Source of the DNA: Phycisphaerales bacterium | Lineage (GTDB): Bacteria > Planctomycetota > Phycisphaerae > Phycisphaerales > SM1A02 | Assembly: GCA_007125255.1 (NCBI GenBank) | Contig: SLDM01000402.1 | Location: 1 to 6,237 of the forward strand | Reading direction: 5' to 3' | DNA: 6,237 nucleotides | Part shown: piece after piece, positions 5,205-6,237 of the stretch | How the letters are laid out: every line of letters begins with the position of its first letter | Position numbering within the stretch: the first letter of the stretch is position 1 | Notes under the pieces: model-generated | Databases searched by the model: none | Told to the model about the DNA's origin: nothing | What the model saw: only the letters and a program-made list of their open reading frames with translations | Translations under genes and position numbers: made by a program

Positions 5205-6237
5205 ATGCCGCCACGACTTACCTGGATCCTCCGCTCGACCTTCCTTCCCGTGCTTACCGGCGTTCCCACGCTCACCGGCGCACTGATTCTGACCGGTGGC
5301 CACGCCTTCGCCGGCGAAGCCCTCGTCGCCACCGTCGAGGTCGATGACTTCCAGGTCGGCGCCGCCGGCACGACGATCCAGGTCGAGTTCGATGTGGACA
5401 CCACCGTCACCGGTGTCGGGTTCACCGGTCTCTGGACCGCGATCGTCGCCGATACACAGGATGGCGTGGCGCCGTGGTCGATCGACTTCGGCGTGACCGT
5501 TACGGCGCCCAACGGCGAGACACTCACGTGGGATCCGATCGGCGGCGAGATCAGTATCGCCGACTACCCGCTGCAGGACTACAGCGACGGCGGCTTCCGC
5601 GCCGCCCCCGGAACCGGTCTTTACACGTTTGAGTTCACCTCGTTCGACAGTGGCCCCTGGATTGCCGGCCTGGAAAACGTCGAGCTCCACCTCACCAGCG
5701 CGACCGATACCGTCACCCAGACCTTCGATGGCTCGGTCGCGGAAGGGCCGACGTGGATGCGGCCGTTCTCGATCGTCGGCATCTCCGGCCTCGGACCGGT
5801 CGTCTACGAAGCGATGGAGTTCACCGTCGAGACCTCCGGCGGATACTTCATCGAAAGCATCGTGCCCACCGGCAACAACTTCGCCTACCTCTACCGCGGC
5901 GGGTTCGATCCCGACAACCCGCTCGAGAGCCTGATCGACTACGGACTCGGCAACGGCTTCGGTTCCGATGGTGCGCCGCAGGGAACGAGCTGGATCGACG
6001 CGATGCTCTTTGAAGAGGAGACCTACTACCTCGTCGTCTCCCAATGGTCATCCACCCAGCCCGGCCAGCCCTACACCAACACCGTCACCGGTCCCGGCTC
6101 GTTCATTCTGCCCGGGGACGACGTCCCGGGTGATCTCAACGGCGACGGTGTGGTCAACGTCTTCGACCTGCTGCTTCTTCTGGATGCCTGGGGTTCCTGC
6201 CGCGGCTGCCCTGAGGATCTGAACGATGACGGTGTGG
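5205..6237 (+). CDS. secreted protein with beta-sandwich domains and a dockerin-type calcium repeat (C-terminus outside the window)
   Basis: The frame is open for 344 codons to the window edge. Residues 1-36 are a signal peptide: Arg near the start, a hydrophobic core around 14-30, and probable cleavage after GHAFA before GEALV. Residues 38-185 are Thr/Val/Gly-rich with alternating strands, like a P-domain-like beta sandwich. Residues 198-300 form a second beta domain with FDPDNPLESL and EETYYLVVSQW, similar to repeats in Phycisphaerae secreted proteins. GDLNGDGVVNVFDLLLLLDA (309-328) is an EF-hand-like calcium loop and helix of the dockerin type I kind, followed by DAWGSCRGC and a second loop beginning PEDLNDDGV at the edge. 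No catalytic motif is visible. Its role is likely extracellular or surface structure or binding, not enzymatic; this is inference. The start is fixed by the signal peptide; there is no Shine-Dalgarno. The stop lies beyond 6237, probably soon after the second calcium loop. Confidence 0.93.
   Translation, partial: MPPRLTWILRSTFLPVLTGVPTLTGALILTGGHAFAGEALVATVEVDDFQVGAAGTTIQVEFDVDTTVTGVGFTGLWTAIVADTQDGVAPWSIDFGVTVTAPNGETLTWDPIGGEISIADYPLQDYSDGGFRAAPGTGLYTFEFTSFDSGPWIAGLENVELHLTSATDTVTQTFDGSVAEGPTWMRPFSIVGISGLGPVVYEAMEFTVETSGGYFIESIVPTGNNFAYLYRGGFDPDNPLESLIDYGLGNGFGSDGAPQGTSWIDAMLFEEETYYLVVSQWSSTQPGQPYTNTVTGPGSFILPGDDVPGDLNGDGVVNVFDLLLLLDAWGSCRGCPEDLNDDGV

Noticed and set aside
5049..6044. 331-codon open frame on the minus strand opposite the secreted protein
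   Set aside because: The plus strand encodes a signal peptide, beta domains and calcium loops in one frame continuing past the window end. The minus-strand translation is Gly/Asp/Arg-rich with no domain.

Overview
The window is GC-rich and densely coded. It most likely comes from a planctomycete of the class Phycisphaerae. The evidence is a secreted protein carrying a dockerin-type calcium repeat of the kind common there, a small protein of a Planctomycetes/Verrucomicrobia-restricted family, an OmpA-type lipoprotein N-terminus familiar from that group, and plus-strand starts with no Shine-Dalgarno sequence. This assignment is inference from protein families; there is no rRNA or other taxonomic marker in the window.

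Layout: Positions 1-131 hold the start of a minus-strand lipoprotein gene that runs out of the window. A divergent spacer (132-288) leads into two close plus-strand genes: an amidohydrolase of the ATZ/TRZ deaminase type (289-1671), possibly aminodeoxyfutalosine deaminase of menaquinone synthesis, and an AAG-type 3-methyladenine DNA glycosylase (1694-2308) only 22 bases further on. A spacer with a hairpin precedes a Minf_1886-type small protein (2487-2906). Next come a repeat-bearing spacer, an AI-2E family membrane protein with a very acidic insertion (3230-4678), a second long repeat-bearing spacer, and the first 344 codons of a secreted protein (5205 to the window end).

The genes do not form one obvious pathway. 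The deaminase and the glycosylase are probably co-transcribed but act on unrelated substrates (a metabolite and damaged DNA). The small protein, the transporter and the secreted protein look like separate transcription units.

The most unusual content is in the two gene-free spacers. The first has a 37-base inverted repeat (36 of 37 positions match) whose arms are built from degenerate 8-base units. The second has a longer imperfect inverted repeat whose arms are built from 9-base units, and it also contains a short run of the same 8-base-type units. I see no CRISPR array, transposase, tRNA, rRNA or recognisable defence system. The spacer repeats are the only candidate here for something poorly described.
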